This document shows, in pieces, positions 26,715 to 35,739 of a stretch of 64,000 nucleotides of DNA. Source of the DNA: Chryseobacterium cucumeris. Lineage in GTDB: Bacteria; Bacteroidota; Bacteroidia; Flavobacteriales; Weeksellaceae. Positions within the stretch are counted from its first letter, which is position 1. Every line of letters starts with the position of its first letter. The position numbers were made by a program, and so were the translations under genes. The notes beneath the pieces are model-generated. The model saw only the letters and a list, made by a program, of their open reading frames with translations, did not search any database and had not been told where the DNA came from. Where the stretch lies: contig NZ_CP068760.1 of NCBI RefSeq assembly GCF_016775705.1, positions 248,001 to 312,000 on the forward strand. The letters are read 5' to 3'.

Positions 26715-27734
26715 ATGAGTACCGAAACATTAGAAAAAGCTAAATCTGCAATTCCTGTCAGAGGATTTCTGGATATAAAAGATATTGCTATTCCTCAGGG
26801 TGAAGAATTGGTGAAGGCCATTCTCAAACTGAAAGAAGAAAAAAATGCGGTTATTCTTGCCCATTATTACCAGCCCGGAGAAATTCAGGACATCGCAGAT
26901 TTCCTTGGAGATTCTTTACAGTTGGCAAGACAGGCTAAAGATACCAATGCTGACATGATTGTATTCTGTGGAGTACATTTCATGGCAGAAGCCGCTAAAA
27001 TTCTGAATCCAACTAAAAAAGTAGTTCTTCCTGATACCATGGCCGGATGCTCTCTGGCAGATGGATGTTCAGGAGAAGGACTGAGAAAAATGCGAGAGCA
27101 GCACCCGAATGCTTTAATTGCTACTTACATCAACTGTAATGCTGAAACTAAAGCTGAAAGTGATATTATCGTTACAAGTTCAAACGCTGAAACAGTGATT
27201 GAAGCACTTCCGAAAGACAGACCGATCATTTTTGCACCCGACAAAAACCTGGGAAGATACCTTTCTAAGAAAACAGGCCGCGATATGATCCTTTGGGATG
27301 GAAGCTGTGTGGTACACGAAGCATTTTCAATGGAAAGAATTGCCCAGCAATTGGCAGACAACCCGGATGCAAAACTGATTGCACACCCTGAAAGCGAAGA
27401 AGCGGTATTGAAATTAGCTCATTTCATCGGCTCTACTTCTGCTCTTTTAAATTATGTAGAAAAAGATGACTGCCAGAAATTCATCATCGCTACAGAAGAA
27501 GGAATTCTTCACGAAATGAAAAAACGTGCACCTCACAAAGAACTGATTCCTGCATTGGTTTTCGACGAAAGCTGTAACTGTTCAGAATGTTTTTATATGA
27601 AGCGTAATACAATGGAAAAATTGTATCTATGTATGAAATATGAACTTCCGGAAATTCTTATCGACGAAGAATTAAGATTAAAAGCATTAAAGCCTATTGA
27701 AGCGATGCTTGATCTTTCCAAAAGCATAAAATAA
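26715..27734 (+). CDS. nadA: Quinolinate synthase
   Basis: A 339-residue NadA that condenses iminoaspartate with dihydroxyacetone phosphate to quinolinate in NAD synthesis, using a [4Fe-4S] cluster. Cluster-type cysteines appear in VFCGVHF, SCNCSECF and near YINCNAET. HYYQPGEIQDIADFLGDS is the conserved N-terminal substrate region. ATG 26715 is preferred over GTG 26709 because AGGTGG, a rare Shine-Dalgarno-like site here, lies just before it. No nadB or nadC is next to it. Confidence 0.96.
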   Translation: MSTETLEKAKSAIPVRGFLDIKDIAIPQGEELVKAILKLKEEKNAVILAHYYQPGEIQDIADFLGDSLQLARQAKDTNADMIVFCGVHFMAEAAKILNPTKKVVLPDTMAGCSLADGCSGEGLRKMREQHPNALIATYINCNAETKAESDIIVTSSNAETVIEALPKDRPIIFAPDKNLGRYLSKKTGRDMILWDGSCVVHEAFSMERIAQQLADNPDAKLIAHPESEEAVLKLAHFIGSTSALLNYVEKDDCQKFIIATEEGILHEMKKRAPHKELIPALVFDESCNCSECFYMKRNTMEKLYLCMKYELPEILIDEELRLKALKPIEAMLDLSKSIK

Positions 27735-27785
27735 TTTTTTTATCACGAATATTTATTATATTTAAAACTTAAACTAATAATAAAT

Positions 27786-27947
27786 ATGAAAAATCTAAAA
27801 AAATTAGACAGAAGAAGTCTTAAAAATGTAAACGGAGGAAGTAACATATGTAACTTAAACTGCGAAATACATGAAACCTGCGGAGCAGGATGCAATGGAG
27901 AATTGATCTGCGTACCCAGAGGAATGTATATTCCGGATAACTGTTAA
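27786..27947 (+). CDS. Bacteriocin-like double-glycine peptide (plus strand)
   Basis: A 53-residue peptide: a leader of the MKNLKKLDRRSLKNVNGG type ending in a double glycine, then a short core with six cysteines and an acidic tendency, ending DNC. Such leaders are normally cut by the peptidase domain of an ABC exporter after GG, releasing a disulfide-rich peptide. It is related to the four minus-strand peptides that follow. No exporter or immunity gene is seen nearby. Function unknown. Confidence 0.75.
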   Translation: MKNLKKLDRRSLKNVNGGSNICNLNCEIHETCGAGCNGELICVPRGMYIPDNC

Positions 27948-27953
27948 AAAAAT

Positions 27954-27980
27954 AAAGCACTGTTTTTACAGTGCTTTTTT
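27954..27980 (+). terminator. Bidirectional terminator in the peptide cluster
   Basis: Perfect 10-bp stem AAAGCACTGT / ACAGTGCTTT with loop TTTT, followed by T residues. It separates the plus-strand peptide from the convergent four-gene set. Confidence 0.85.
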
Positions 27981-28003
27981 ATTGTTCTGAAACAGATCTT
28001 GTG

Positions 28004-28213
28004 TTAAGAGACACCTCCGTCTACGCATTCCATACTTACCAGAACACACATCTTACAATAATCAGGCAGTCCCTGATAAGCAGAACATGGATACTGATAT
28101 TCTGGTCCATCTCCGAACGTAGCATTCTGAGGACACCCTGCACATCTGGACGGACCAGCTGCCCCATTTAATTTTTCAAGTTCTTTTCTGTTTAATTTCT
28201 TTAAATTTTTCAT
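28004..28213 (-). CDS. Bacteriocin-like leader peptide, 69 aa
   Basis: A 69-residue peptide with the same lysine-rich leader (MKNLKKLNRKELEKLNG) but GAAG in place of the double glycine, so processing may differ. The core has six cysteines in the order CxxC, C, CxxC, C. The core resembles the 28692 peptide (LPDYCK, VLVSMEC against LPECCK, VLVSFEC). It is the last of four genes on this strand. Confidence 0.7.
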   Translation of the reverse strand: MKNLKKLNRKELEKLNGAAGPSRCAGCPQNATFGDGPEYQYPCSAYQGLPDYCKMCVLVSMECVDGGVS

Positions 28214-28237
28214 AGTTGTTTTAATTTTTAATACGTT

Positions 28238-28435
28238 TTAAGATTCTGAAATAAGACAACTTCCCGGAATTGACGGATCATAAGGGAAAAGATAAAGACA
28301 AACTTTACGCCCTTTAAGATCTGTGCATACTGCACACCCTTTTGGTCCGCAATCGAGGTCAACTGCACAGCTGTCTCCTGTACCTCCGATAATAGATCTT
28401 AAGCTTTCTCTGTTTAATTTTTTTGAATTTTTCAT
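28238..28435 (-). CDS. Bacteriocin-like leader peptide, 65 aa
   Basis: A 65-residue peptide: leader MKNSKKLNRESLRSIIGG with a double glycine at 17-18, then a core with six cysteines (DSC, LDC, KGC, VC, KVC, GSC). It lies 24 nt before the next peptide gene on the minus strand, so probably co-transcribed. No known family beyond the leader. Confidence 0.7.
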   Translation of the reverse strand: MKNSKKLNRESLRSIIGGTGDSCAVDLDCGPKGCAVCTDLKGRKVCLYLFPYDPSIPGSCLISES

Positions 28436-28474
28436 AGTATTTTAATTTTTAAATTGAGTTTAGTCTATTCAATA

Positions 28475-28645
28475 CTAAAGCATTGGTGCATAGCAGGTTC
28501 CTCCCGGCTTCAGCCAGCATCCCCAATTCCCGCCTCCGCGGAAACAAACAAACTGCTCGCCTCCACAGGCTTCAATCTGAATATCAGTGAAACCACCTTT
28601 GATGTTCTTCTTGTCTTCTCTTGATAATTTTTTAATTGTTTTCAT
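28475..28645 (-). CDS. Bacteriocin-like leader peptide, 56 aa
   Basis: A 56-residue peptide with leader MKTIKKLSREDKKNIKGG and a glycine-rich core containing four cysteines. The start at 28645 was chosen because it gives the shared leader; the longer frame adds 23 residues with no such pattern. Confidence 0.68.
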   Translation of the reverse strand: MKTIKKLSREDKKNIKGGFTDIQIEACGGEQFVCFRGGGNWGCWLKPGGTCYAPML

Positions 28646-28691
28646 ATGGTAATAATTTTGGTATTCTGTAACAATAAATTGATCATTTGAA

Positions 28692-28886
28692 TCAGTAAGG
28701 TCCGAAGCATTCAAAGCTTACCAGAACTCTTCCTTTACAGCATTCCGGTAAAGCATGATAATCGGCACATGACCTTGGCTCGCCTGGTCCGTATGGGCCG
28801 GCAGGACAATTCTCAAAACAGTTATTCACATTTCCTCCACTGATTGACTTCAGATTCAAACGGTTTAATTTCTTTAAATTTTTCAT
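28692..28886 (-). CDS. Bacteriocin-like leader peptide, 64 aa
   Basis: A 64-residue peptide, first of four on this strand. Leader MKNLKKLNRLNLKSISGG with double glycine at 17-18; core with six cysteines and proline/glycine-rich loops, similar to the 28004 peptide. Start at 28886 chosen for the shared leader. Confidence 0.7.
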   Translation of the reverse strand: MKNLKKLNRLNLKSISGGNVNNCFENCPAGPYGPGEPRSCADYHALPECCKGRVLVSFECFGPY

Positions 28887-28988
28887 AGTTATTTCGTTAT
28901 TAGTTAATATCATAAATGTAACATTTTTAATCAATTACACCAAAATATATCTCATAAAAAGGAAATATATTTTATTATGTTAAAAACT

Positions 28989-29018
28989 TGTCTGTTTCAA
29001 AATAATTTGTACATTTGT
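28989..29018 (+). promoter_or_regulatory. thr operon promoter
   Basis: TTG at 28989-28991, exactly 19 nt, then TACATTTG at 29011-29018. This is the best full match to the Bacteroidota promoter in the window. Transcription would begin near 29023, about 200 nt before thrA. Confidence 0.75.
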
Positions 29019-29022
29019 TCCG

Positions 29023-29185
29023 TTACAATGAATTTTTTAAGAAACATATCTGATATTTCTGCTCTGAAGTCACTTATTTCAGGCGTATCTTCTGTTTCTA
29101 CATTTGCCACTACAACAATTACCCCATAACGGGGTAGATTTTCACATATTATTCCCGGTACCCGTACTCTTTTTTTCAAAGAGTA
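29023..29185 (+). promoter_or_regulatory. Possible threonine attenuator leader
   Basis: A frame ending at the TAA of 29127-29129 finishes with codons ACT ACA ACA ATT ACC CCA, rich in Thr and Ile, the products that control thr operons. The stop lies inside hairpin TACCCC / GGGGTA (29120-29136). A later hairpin TACTCTTT / AAAGAGTA (29165-29185) is followed by a T-rich stretch, and TACCCGT (29159-29165) could compete for the GGGGTA arm. The start codon is unclear: the only ATG (29029) is in another frame by one base. Confidence 0.5.
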
Positions 29186-29221
29186 ACCACTTCTTTTTAT
29201 CCAACTTCAAAAAAATAATTG

Positions 29222-31669
29222 ATGAAAGTTTTAAAATTCGGCGGAACATCAGTCGCCCATTCTCAGAATATCTTACTGATGGAAAAAATCGTAAAAAGAG
29301 AATCTTTAAAAAGTAAAGTTGTTGTTATTGTATCAGCTCTTCACGGAGTTACAGATCAATTGATCAAAGCAGCAGAACAGGCTTCTGTAAAAGATGAAAA
29401 TTACAGTCAGGCCGTTCAGAACCTTGAAGAAAAACATATCAGTCTGGTGAAAGAACTTTTCCCAATCACAGAACAAAGCTCATGGCTGAGTTTTGTAAAA
29501 AAACATTTCAACGATATCGAAGATCTCTGCAATGGAATTGCTGTTCTTGGTGAATTGACAGATAGAATTAAAGATAAAATTGCTTCTTACGGAGAATTCC
29601 TTTCCTCAAAAATTATAGCTGCAAGATTACAACATGAAGGATTAGACTGCGTCTGGATGAACTCTGCAGAACTGATCAGAACAGACAGTAATTTTACCCA
29701 TGCAAAAGTAGATTTTAAATCCACCGATCATAATATTGCCCGTTTTCTGAATGATAATCAGAACCCCATTATCGTAGGACCAGGTTTTATAGCGAAGGAC
29801 GAGAAAAATAACGCCACCACATTAGGGAGAGGCGGATCAGATTACACCGCATCTATTATTGCAGCGGCTATTGATGCAGAAGAACTCCAGATCTGGACCG
29901 ATGTAAGCGGAATGATGACTGCTGATCCCCGTCTGGTCTCCAATGCTAAACCTATTTCAGAAATATCTTATCATGAAGCGATGGAACTGTCACATTTTGG
30001 GGCTAAAGTGCTCTACCCGCCTTCCATTCAGCCTGTCATGGTAAAAAATATAAACCTGCTTATCAAAAATACTTTTGATCCCGATGCAGAGGGAACTCTG
30101 ATTTCTCATCAACTACAATCTTCAGAAGATGAAAAACAGATTGCAGTAGGAATCTCCAATATGAACAGTATTGCCCTGCTTACACTGGAAGGCAGCGGAA
30201 TGGTAGGAATACCCGGAATTTCAGCTAAATTATTTCAGTGTTTAAGCCATGAAAAGATCAATGTAATCCTTATAACACAAAGTTCTTCAGAGCATTCCAT
30301 CACTATTGCGATTGAAGAAAAAGAAGCTTTATGTGCCGAGCATGCAATCAACTCTTCTTTTGCGGATGATATTAATCTGAAAAGAGTGTACGCGGTGAAA
30401 ATTGAGACCGGACTTTCTATTGTAGCTCTGGTTGGAGAAAGTATGAAAAGCAGAAGCGGTGTAAGTGCAAAAATGTTCGGATGTCTGGGAAATAACGGAG
30501 TTAATATTAGAGCCATAGCACAAGGGTCTTCGGAAAGAAATATCAGTATTGTGATTTCAGAAAAAGACAGTAAAAAAGCGGTAAATGTACTTCACGAAGA
30601 TTTTTTCGAATCTGAAATAAAACAAATTCATCTTTACATCTGTGGAACAGGAAATGTAGGTTCAAAACTGATCCAGCAGATTTATGACCAAAATGATTAT
30701 CTAAAAGAAAACTTTCTGATCAACCTGAGAATTGCAGGAATCTCCAACAGCCGGCATATGATGTTTTCAGATCAGGGAATATCACAGGAAAATTATTTTA
30801 ACTGGAATCAGCAGGGTGAAAAAGCCTCTGCCAGGGAATTTGCTGATGAAATTATCCACAGAAACCTTAGAAATTCTGTTTTCGTTGATGTAACTGCAAG
30901 TCCTGAGGTTCCTGAAGTGTATGAAAGCTTATTAAAAAGAAGTGTGGATATTGTTGCCTGTAATAAAATTGCAGCTTCTTCTGATTTTAAAAAGTATAAA
31001 ACCTTAAAAAATACCGCCAGAAACCACAACTGCAGTTTTTATTTTGAAACCAATGTAGGGGCAGGGCTTCCGGTAATAGGAACTATCAACGACCTCATTA
31101 AAAGCGGAGACCAGATTCAATCCATTAAAGCTGTACTGAGTGGAACATTGAATTTTGTATTTAATGAGTATGACGGAAACAGGACTTTTTCCGAAGTGGT
31201 AGCCCAGGCTCAGAAGGAAGGATACACAGAGCCGGATCCAAGGCTTGATCTTTCGGGAACAGATGTAGCAAGAAAAATTTTAATTCTGGCCAGAGAGGCA
31301 GGATATCTGCTTCAGTTTGAAGACATTGAAAATATAGGTTTTCTGCCTGAAGAATGCATGGAAGGAAGCGTTGAAAACTTTTATGAGAAACTCACAGTAT
31401 ATGAAGACCATTTTAAAAACTTATTAAACAATGCTAAAGACGAAGGCAAAATATTAAAATACGTAGCAGAATTTGAAGACGGAAAAGCCAGAGTAGGTTT
31501 ACAGCATATTGCTCCGGACAGCGATCTGTTTCATCTGTATGGCAAAGACAATATTGTCATTTTTAAAACGCTGAGATATTCCGAACAGCCTTTGGTGGTA
31601 AAAGGAGCCGGTGCCGGAGCGGATGTAACAGCGAGTGGAGTTTTTGCAGATATTATCCGTTCTATTTAA
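29222..31669 (+). CDS. thrA: Bifunctional aspartate kinase / homoserine dehydrogenase
   Basis: An 815-residue fusion that catalyses the first and third steps from aspartate to threonine, methionine and (first step) lysine. The kinase starts MKVLKFGGTSVA and includes GRGGSDYTA; two ACT domains follow (~310-460), the probable site of threonine feedback; the dehydrogenase starts at ICGTGNVGSK (~473-482). It heads the thrABC operon; thrB starts 10 nt later. ATG 29222 is used rather than TTG 29219. Confidence 0.97.
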   Translation: MKVLKFGGTSVAHSQNILLMEKIVKRESLKSKVVVIVSALHGVTDQLIKAAEQASVKDENYSQAVQNLEEKHISLVKELFPITEQSSWLSFVKKHFNDIEDLCNGIAVLGELTDRIKDKIASYGEFLSSKIIAARLQHEGLDCVWMNSAELIRTDSNFTHAKVDFKSTDHNIARFLNDNQNPIIVGPGFIAKDEKNNATTLGRGGSDYTASIIAAAIDAEELQIWTDVSGMMTADPRLVSNAKPISEISYHEAMELSHFGAKVLYPPSIQPVMVKNINLLIKNTFDPDAEGTLISHQLQSSEDEKQIAVGISNMNSIALLTLEGSGMVGIPGISAKLFQCLSHEKINVILITQSSSEHSITIAIEEKEALCAEHAINSSFADDINLKRVYAVKIETGLSIVALVGESMKSRSGVSAKMFGCLGNNGVNIRAIAQGSSERNISIVISEKDSKKAVNVLHEDFFESEIKQIHLYICGTGNVGSKLIQQIYDQNDYLKENFLINLRIAGISNSRHMMFSDQGISQENYFNWNQQGEKASAREFADEIIHRNLRNSVFVDVTASPEVPEVYESLLKRSVDIVACNKIAASSDFKKYKTLKNTARNHNCSFYFETNVGAGLPVIGTINDLIKSGDQIQSIKAVLSGTLNFVFNEYDGNRTFSEVVAQAQKEGYTEPDPRLDLSGTDVARKILILAREAGYLLQFEDIENIGFLPEECMEGSVENFYEKLTVYEDHFKNLLNNAKDEGKILKYVAEFEDGKARVGLQHIAPDSDLFHLYGKDNIVIFKTLRYSEQPLVVKGAGAGADVTASGVFADIIRSI

Positions 31670-31679
31670 AAATACAAAT

Positions 31680-32606
31680 ATGAAAAAAGTAAAATTAAAA
31701 GTACCTGCCACTGTTGCCAACCTGGTTTGCGGATTCGATATTTTAGGAATGGCAGTTCATGATCCTTATGATGAAATGGAATTCAGATTATTGGAAACTC
31801 CTGATATTATTATACAACATACAGACTCTTTCGGGCTGCCTGAAGAACCGTCCAAAAATGTTGCAGGCATCGTCTTGTTGAAAATTCAGGAACATTTTAA
31901 TCTGAAAAATGGTTTTGAAGTGATTATTCATAAACATATAAAGCCTGGAAGCGGGCTCGGCTCCAGTGCGGCAAGTGCCGCCGGAGCCGCCTTCGGAGCC
32001 AATATATTATTAGGAAACAAATTGTCAAAAGAAGAAATGGTTCATTTTGCCATGTTTGGAGAAGAACTGGCTTCGGGAGTACGCCATGCAGACAATATCG
32101 CGCCATGCATCTATGGTGGGATTACACTGGTAAAATCTACTGATCCGATTGATATTATTCCGCTGAACAGCCCGGATTTGTTTGTAACAGCAGTACATCC
32201 GCAGGTAGAAGTTAAAACTTCGGATGCCAGACAGATTTTAAAGAAAAACATCAGTTTGAAAAGCGCTGTGGAGCAATGGGGAAATATCGCAGGGCTGGTA
32301 GCTGGAATTGAGAAAAATGATTTCCCGTTAATTGGAAGAAGTCTTAACGACGTCATTATAGAACCTGTCCGCAGTATTCTGATTCCGAAGTTTGACGAAA
32401 TCAAAGAAAAAAGCTTACAGATAGGAGCTTTGGGAGGAGGAATTTCCGGTTCAGGACCATCTATTTTTATGTTATCTGAACAAAAAGAAACTGCAGAAAA
32501 AATTGCTCACATGATGGAGTTAGTGTATAATGAAATTGAAATAGAAAGTTTTGTCTATGTTTCAAAAATAAATCCGACAGGAATTCAGATCGTTGAAGAA
32601 AATTAA
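31680..32606 (+). CDS. thrB: Homoserine kinase
   Basis: A 308-residue GHMP kinase that phosphorylates homoserine with ATP. The ATP-binding loop PGSGLGSSAASAAGAAFGAN (about residues 88-107) is diagnostic. It lies 10 nt after thrA and 15 nt before thrC. The ATG at 31680 gives MKKVKLKVPATVANL, the normal family start; the longer frame overlaps thrA. Confidence 0.96.
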   Translation: MKKVKLKVPATVANLVCGFDILGMAVHDPYDEMEFRLLETPDIIIQHTDSFGLPEEPSKNVAGIVLLKIQEHFNLKNGFEVIIHKHIKPGSGLGSSAASAAGAAFGANILLGNKLSKEEMVHFAMFGEELASGVRHADNIAPCIYGGITLVKSTDPIDIIPLNSPDLFVTAVHPQVEVKTSDARQILKKNISLKSAVEQWGNIAGLVAGIEKNDFPLIGRSLNDVIIEPVRSILIPKFDEIKEKSLQIGALGGGISGSGPSIFMLSEQKETAEKIAHMMELVYNEIEIESFVYVSKINPTGIQIVEEN

Positions 32607-32621
32607 TCTTAAAAAACAGAA

Positions 32622-33926
32622 ATGAAATATTATAATCTAAAAGACCATCTGGAAAAAATTGATTTCAGAGAAGCAACAATAAAAGGGCAGGGAAAAGAAA
32701 AAGGATTGTTTTTTCCGGAAAACATTCCGCAATTTGACCAGGAATTTATTCAAAATCTTCATCAGTATTCCAATGAAGAAATTGCGTACCAGTGTATGAA
32801 AGATTTTGTGGGTGATGAAATTCCTTCTGAAATCTTAAAGGAAATTGTTGCTGAAACAGTCAGTTTTGATATTCCTTTGGTTAAGATCAATGAACAAATC
32901 TCTATATTGGAATTATTTCATGGTCCCACCCTGGCTTTTAAAGATATCGGAGCCAGATTCATGAGCCGCTGCCTTTCCTATTTTTTGAAAGACCGGAATA
33001 AAAAAGTCACTGTTCTGGTGGCAACTTCAGGAGATACGGGAGGAGCTGTTGCCCATGGATTTTATAAAATTCCGCAAATTAATGTAGTCATTCTGTATCC
33101 TAAAAACAGAGTCAGTCCTGTGCAGGAAAAACAATTGACCGCATTAGGCGAAAATATTTCAGCGCTGGAAGTCAATGGAAGTTTTGATGATTGTCAGAAT
33201 CTTGTTAAACAGGCTTTTTCAGATGAAGAAATCAATAGTCAGTTATTTTTGACCTCTGCCAATTCTATCAACGTTGCAAGATGGCTTCCTCAGCAGATTT
33301 ATTATTTAATCGCTTTAAAACAATGGATACAGGAGCATAAGGAACAACCTGTAATCTGTGTACCCAGCGGAAATTTCGGAAATATCTGTGCCGGGCTTCT
33401 GGCTCATGTCAGAGGTTTGCCTGTCAGCCATTTTATTGCCGCCTGTAATGCCAACCAGGTAGTTCCTGATTATTTTAAAACTCAGAATTACCAGCCACAA
33501 AAAGCCATTACCACTCTATCCAATGCTATGGATGTGGGAAACCCAAGTAATTTTGTAAGAATTCTGGAGCTTTTTGGGAATCAGTTTGAATTGGTAAAAA
33601 ATAAAATTTCAGCTTATTCCATTGATGATGAGCAAACGATGAATACTATCTCGGAAGTTTATGAGAAATACGGATATGTTCTGGAGCCTCACAGCGCTGT
33701 TGCATTAGCCGCAATGGAACAATATCTGCAAGAAAATCCTGAACAGAAAGGATTTATTCTGGGGACTGCACATCCTGTAAAATTCCCTGATGCGGTGGAA
33801 AAAGCCATTCATACGCAGATTGAAATTCCTGAACCTTTGAAAGAACTTATGGAAAAGGATAAAAAAACTGTAGAAATAAATTCAGATTTTGAAGAATTAA
33901 GACGATTTTTGCTTCATAAAATCTAA
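32622..33926 (+). CDS. thrC: Threonine synthase
   Basis: A 434-residue PLP enzyme that converts phosphohomoserine to threonine. The PLP lysine lies in LAFKDIGARFM, and TSGDTGGAVAHGF is the phosphate-binding loop. NAMDVGNPSNF is the usual threonine synthase signature of this subtype. It follows thrB by 15 nt; folB follows after 3 nt. Confidence 0.97.
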   Translation: MKYYNLKDHLEKIDFREATIKGQGKEKGLFFPENIPQFDQEFIQNLHQYSNEEIAYQCMKDFVGDEIPSEILKEIVAETVSFDIPLVKINEQISILELFHGPTLAFKDIGARFMSRCLSYFLKDRNKKVTVLVATSGDTGGAVAHGFYKIPQINVVILYPKNRVSPVQEKQLTALGENISALEVNGSFDDCQNLVKQAFSDEEINSQLFLTSANSINVARWLPQQIYYLIALKQWIQEHKEQPVICVPSGNFGNICAGLLAHVRGLPVSHFIAACNANQVVPDYFKTQNYQPQKAITTLSNAMDVGNPSNFVRILELFGNQFELVKNKISAYSIDDEQTMNTISEVYEKYGYVLEPHSAVALAAMEQYLQENPEQKGFILGTAHPVKFPDAVEKAIHTQIEIPEPLKELMEKDKKTVEINSDFEELRRFLLHKI

Positions 33927-33929
33927 GCA

Positions 33930-34298
33930 ATGAGCAAAATATATCTTGAAGATGTAAGAATATATGCCTACCACGGTGTACTTCCCGAAGAAAATATCAT
34001 CGGTACCTATTATATTCTGAACGTAGAACTTCATACCGATCTGTGGAAAGCTGCAGAATCTGATGATTTGCATGACACAATAAGCTATGCAGACATCAAT
34101 GATATTCTTCATGGTGAGATGAAAATAAAATCCAGATTACTGGAACATGTTGCCGGGAGAATGATTACAAAAATTCACAACAGCTTTCCACAGATTGATT
34201 ATATTAAATTAAAAATCACCAAAACAGCTCCTCCAATGCAGGGAGAAATGAAAGGCGCCAGCATTGAGCTTGAAAAAAGCTTTAAGCCGGAAAATTAA
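33930..34298 (+). CDS. folB: Dihydroneopterin aldolase
   Basis: A 122-residue FolB that cleaves 7,8-dihydroneopterin in folate synthesis. YAYHGVLPEE contains the conserved substrate region, followed by the DTISYADI block; ITKTAPPMQGEMKGASIEL near the C-terminus is the usual KxxPP segment. Only 3 nt separate it from thrC, so it is part of that transcript although it serves another pathway. Confidence 0.94.
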   Translation: MSKIYLEDVRIYAYHGVLPEENIIGTYYILNVELHTDLWKAAESDDLHDTISYADINDILHGEMKIKSRLLEHVAGRMITKIHNSFPQIDYIKLKITKTAPPMQGEMKGASIELEKSFKPEN

Positions 34299-34332
34299 AA
34301 TTCATATTTTCGTTGATAAAAAAACATTCAAA

Positions 34333-35697
34333 TTGAAATTCGTTACAATATTATTTTTAGCAGCAGGAATCAGCGTTTTTGGCCAGACCACCGTTGATAA
34401 TCAGCTGGCAGCCTATAACTTTCCGAAGATAAAATCCAGTATTACAATGCCTGTGACCATTCCTCTTTCGGAGCTTAGCAATATGATCAATGCTTCCGTG
34501 AAAGATCTTGTTTATCAGGATGATTCTTATACAGACAATAACAATGACCAGTTCAAGGTAAAAGTATGGAAAACAAGACCTATCCGCCTTGTAGGTGGAA
34601 CCAGCCAGAATCTGCTGATTGAAGTTCCTTTAAAAATATGGGCAGAAAAAGGAATTGGTACATTGGGAGTTTATACCTATCAGAATACAACCTTCGAAAC
34701 GGTAATGTCTTTCAATACCACTGTTACTTTTAAAAATAACTGGACCATTACTACGAATACCCGTCCGAACGGTTTCAGATGGGTTACAAAACCTGTTCTG
34801 GACTACGGAAGAATCCAGATTCCTATTACTTCCATTGTTGAAAAAAGCCTAAAAGAACAACAGGAAAAATTCTGTAAGACAATTGATCAGCAAATGGCTG
34901 CACAGTTGAATTTCCAACAATATGCCTTAATGGCCTGGAATACTTTTCTGCAGCCCTTCAATATTTCTGAGGAATATAATACCTGGCTGAAAGTAAGTCC
35001 GGTGGGAGTTAATATCACTCCTTTGAAGTTCTATGGAAATCAGATCAACGCTACTCTTGGTGTTGATATCTTTTCGGAAACTTTCACAGGAAATAAACCT
35101 GCAGCTTCTTCACCGGTGACCAGCGTTGCCAATTTTAATACAACACCGGCAGTTGCAGATCGATTTATTTTGCAGACCACTGCTAATATTCCTTTTACTG
35201 AGGCAAGTAGTATGGCAAGAAAAACTTTCCTGAATAAGGAGTTTGATGTGCGTGATTCTAAAGTAAAAGTAACCGACATCAGAGTGTACGGTGTTGATGA
35301 CAGAGTCGTTATTGAAGCGCAGACTGATGGCTATATAAAAGGGACTTCCATTATTTCAGGGATCCCGGTATATGACGAAACGAAAAGGAAAATTGTTTTG
35401 TCACAAACCAAATTCAAGCTGAAAACGACCAATATTCTGCAGAAAACGGCTTCCCTTCTGTTCCAGGGAAAAATTGTAAAAATGATTGAGGAAGAATATG
35501 GTATCCCCACTCAGGAGCTGGAGGAAACTTCAAGGAAAAGTATTGAAGAAGCTTTTAATAAAGAGTATTATAAAGGATTAAAAATGAACGGAAGAGTTTT
35601 CAATCTTAAGCCCAGTAAAATTCTACTTAGCAGTACAGGAATTACCGCCGTTATTGATACAAATGCTTCGTTAAAATTGATTGTGAACGGATTCTAA
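34333..35697 (+). CDS. DUF4403-family exported protein
   Basis: A 454-residue protein with a signal peptide ending ISVFGQ, then a long beta-rich, tandem barrel-like region of the DUF4403 type (SSITMPVTIPLSELSNMIN near the start is typical). The role is unknown, but such proteins are thought to be periplasmic or outer-membrane associated and may bind lipids. TTG 34333 is the likely start: a longer frame starts inside folB and puts a basic stretch before the signal peptide. Confidence 0.75.
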   Translation: MKFVTILFLAAGISVFGQTTVDNQLAAYNFPKIKSSITMPVTIPLSELSNMINASVKDLVYQDDSYTDNNNDQFKVKVWKTRPIRLVGGTSQNLLIEVPLKIWAEKGIGTLGVYTYQNTTFETVMSFNTTVTFKNNWTITTNTRPNGFRWVTKPVLDYGRIQIPITSIVEKSLKEQQEKFCKTIDQQMAAQLNFQQYALMAWNTFLQPFNISEEYNTWLKVSPVGVNITPLKFYGNQINATLGVDIFSETFTGNKPAASSPVTSVANFNTTPAVADRFILQTTANIPFTEASSMARKTFLNKEFDVRDSKVKVTDIRVYGVDDRVVIEAQTDGYIKGTSIISGIPVYDETKRKIVLSQTKFKLKTTNILQKTASLLFQGKIVKMIEEEYGIPTQELEETSRKSIEEAFNKEYYKGLKMNGRVFNLKPSKILLSSTGITAVIDTNASLKLIVNGF

Positions 35698-35739
35698 AAT
35701 TTTAAACTCAAAAACTAAACCAAAAACTAACAACCGACC

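Noticed and set aside
29029..29067. Twelve-codon frame MNFLETYLIFLL as the thr leader peptide
   Set aside because: It has only one Thr codon and ends long before the hairpins; the Thr-rich frame is a better candidate although its start is unclear.
28997..29179. Minus-strand 60-codon open frame (MKKRVRV ...) between the peptide cluster and thrA
   Set aside because: It lies antisense to the thr leader and its promoter, has no family likeness, and its frame is explained by the leader hairpins.
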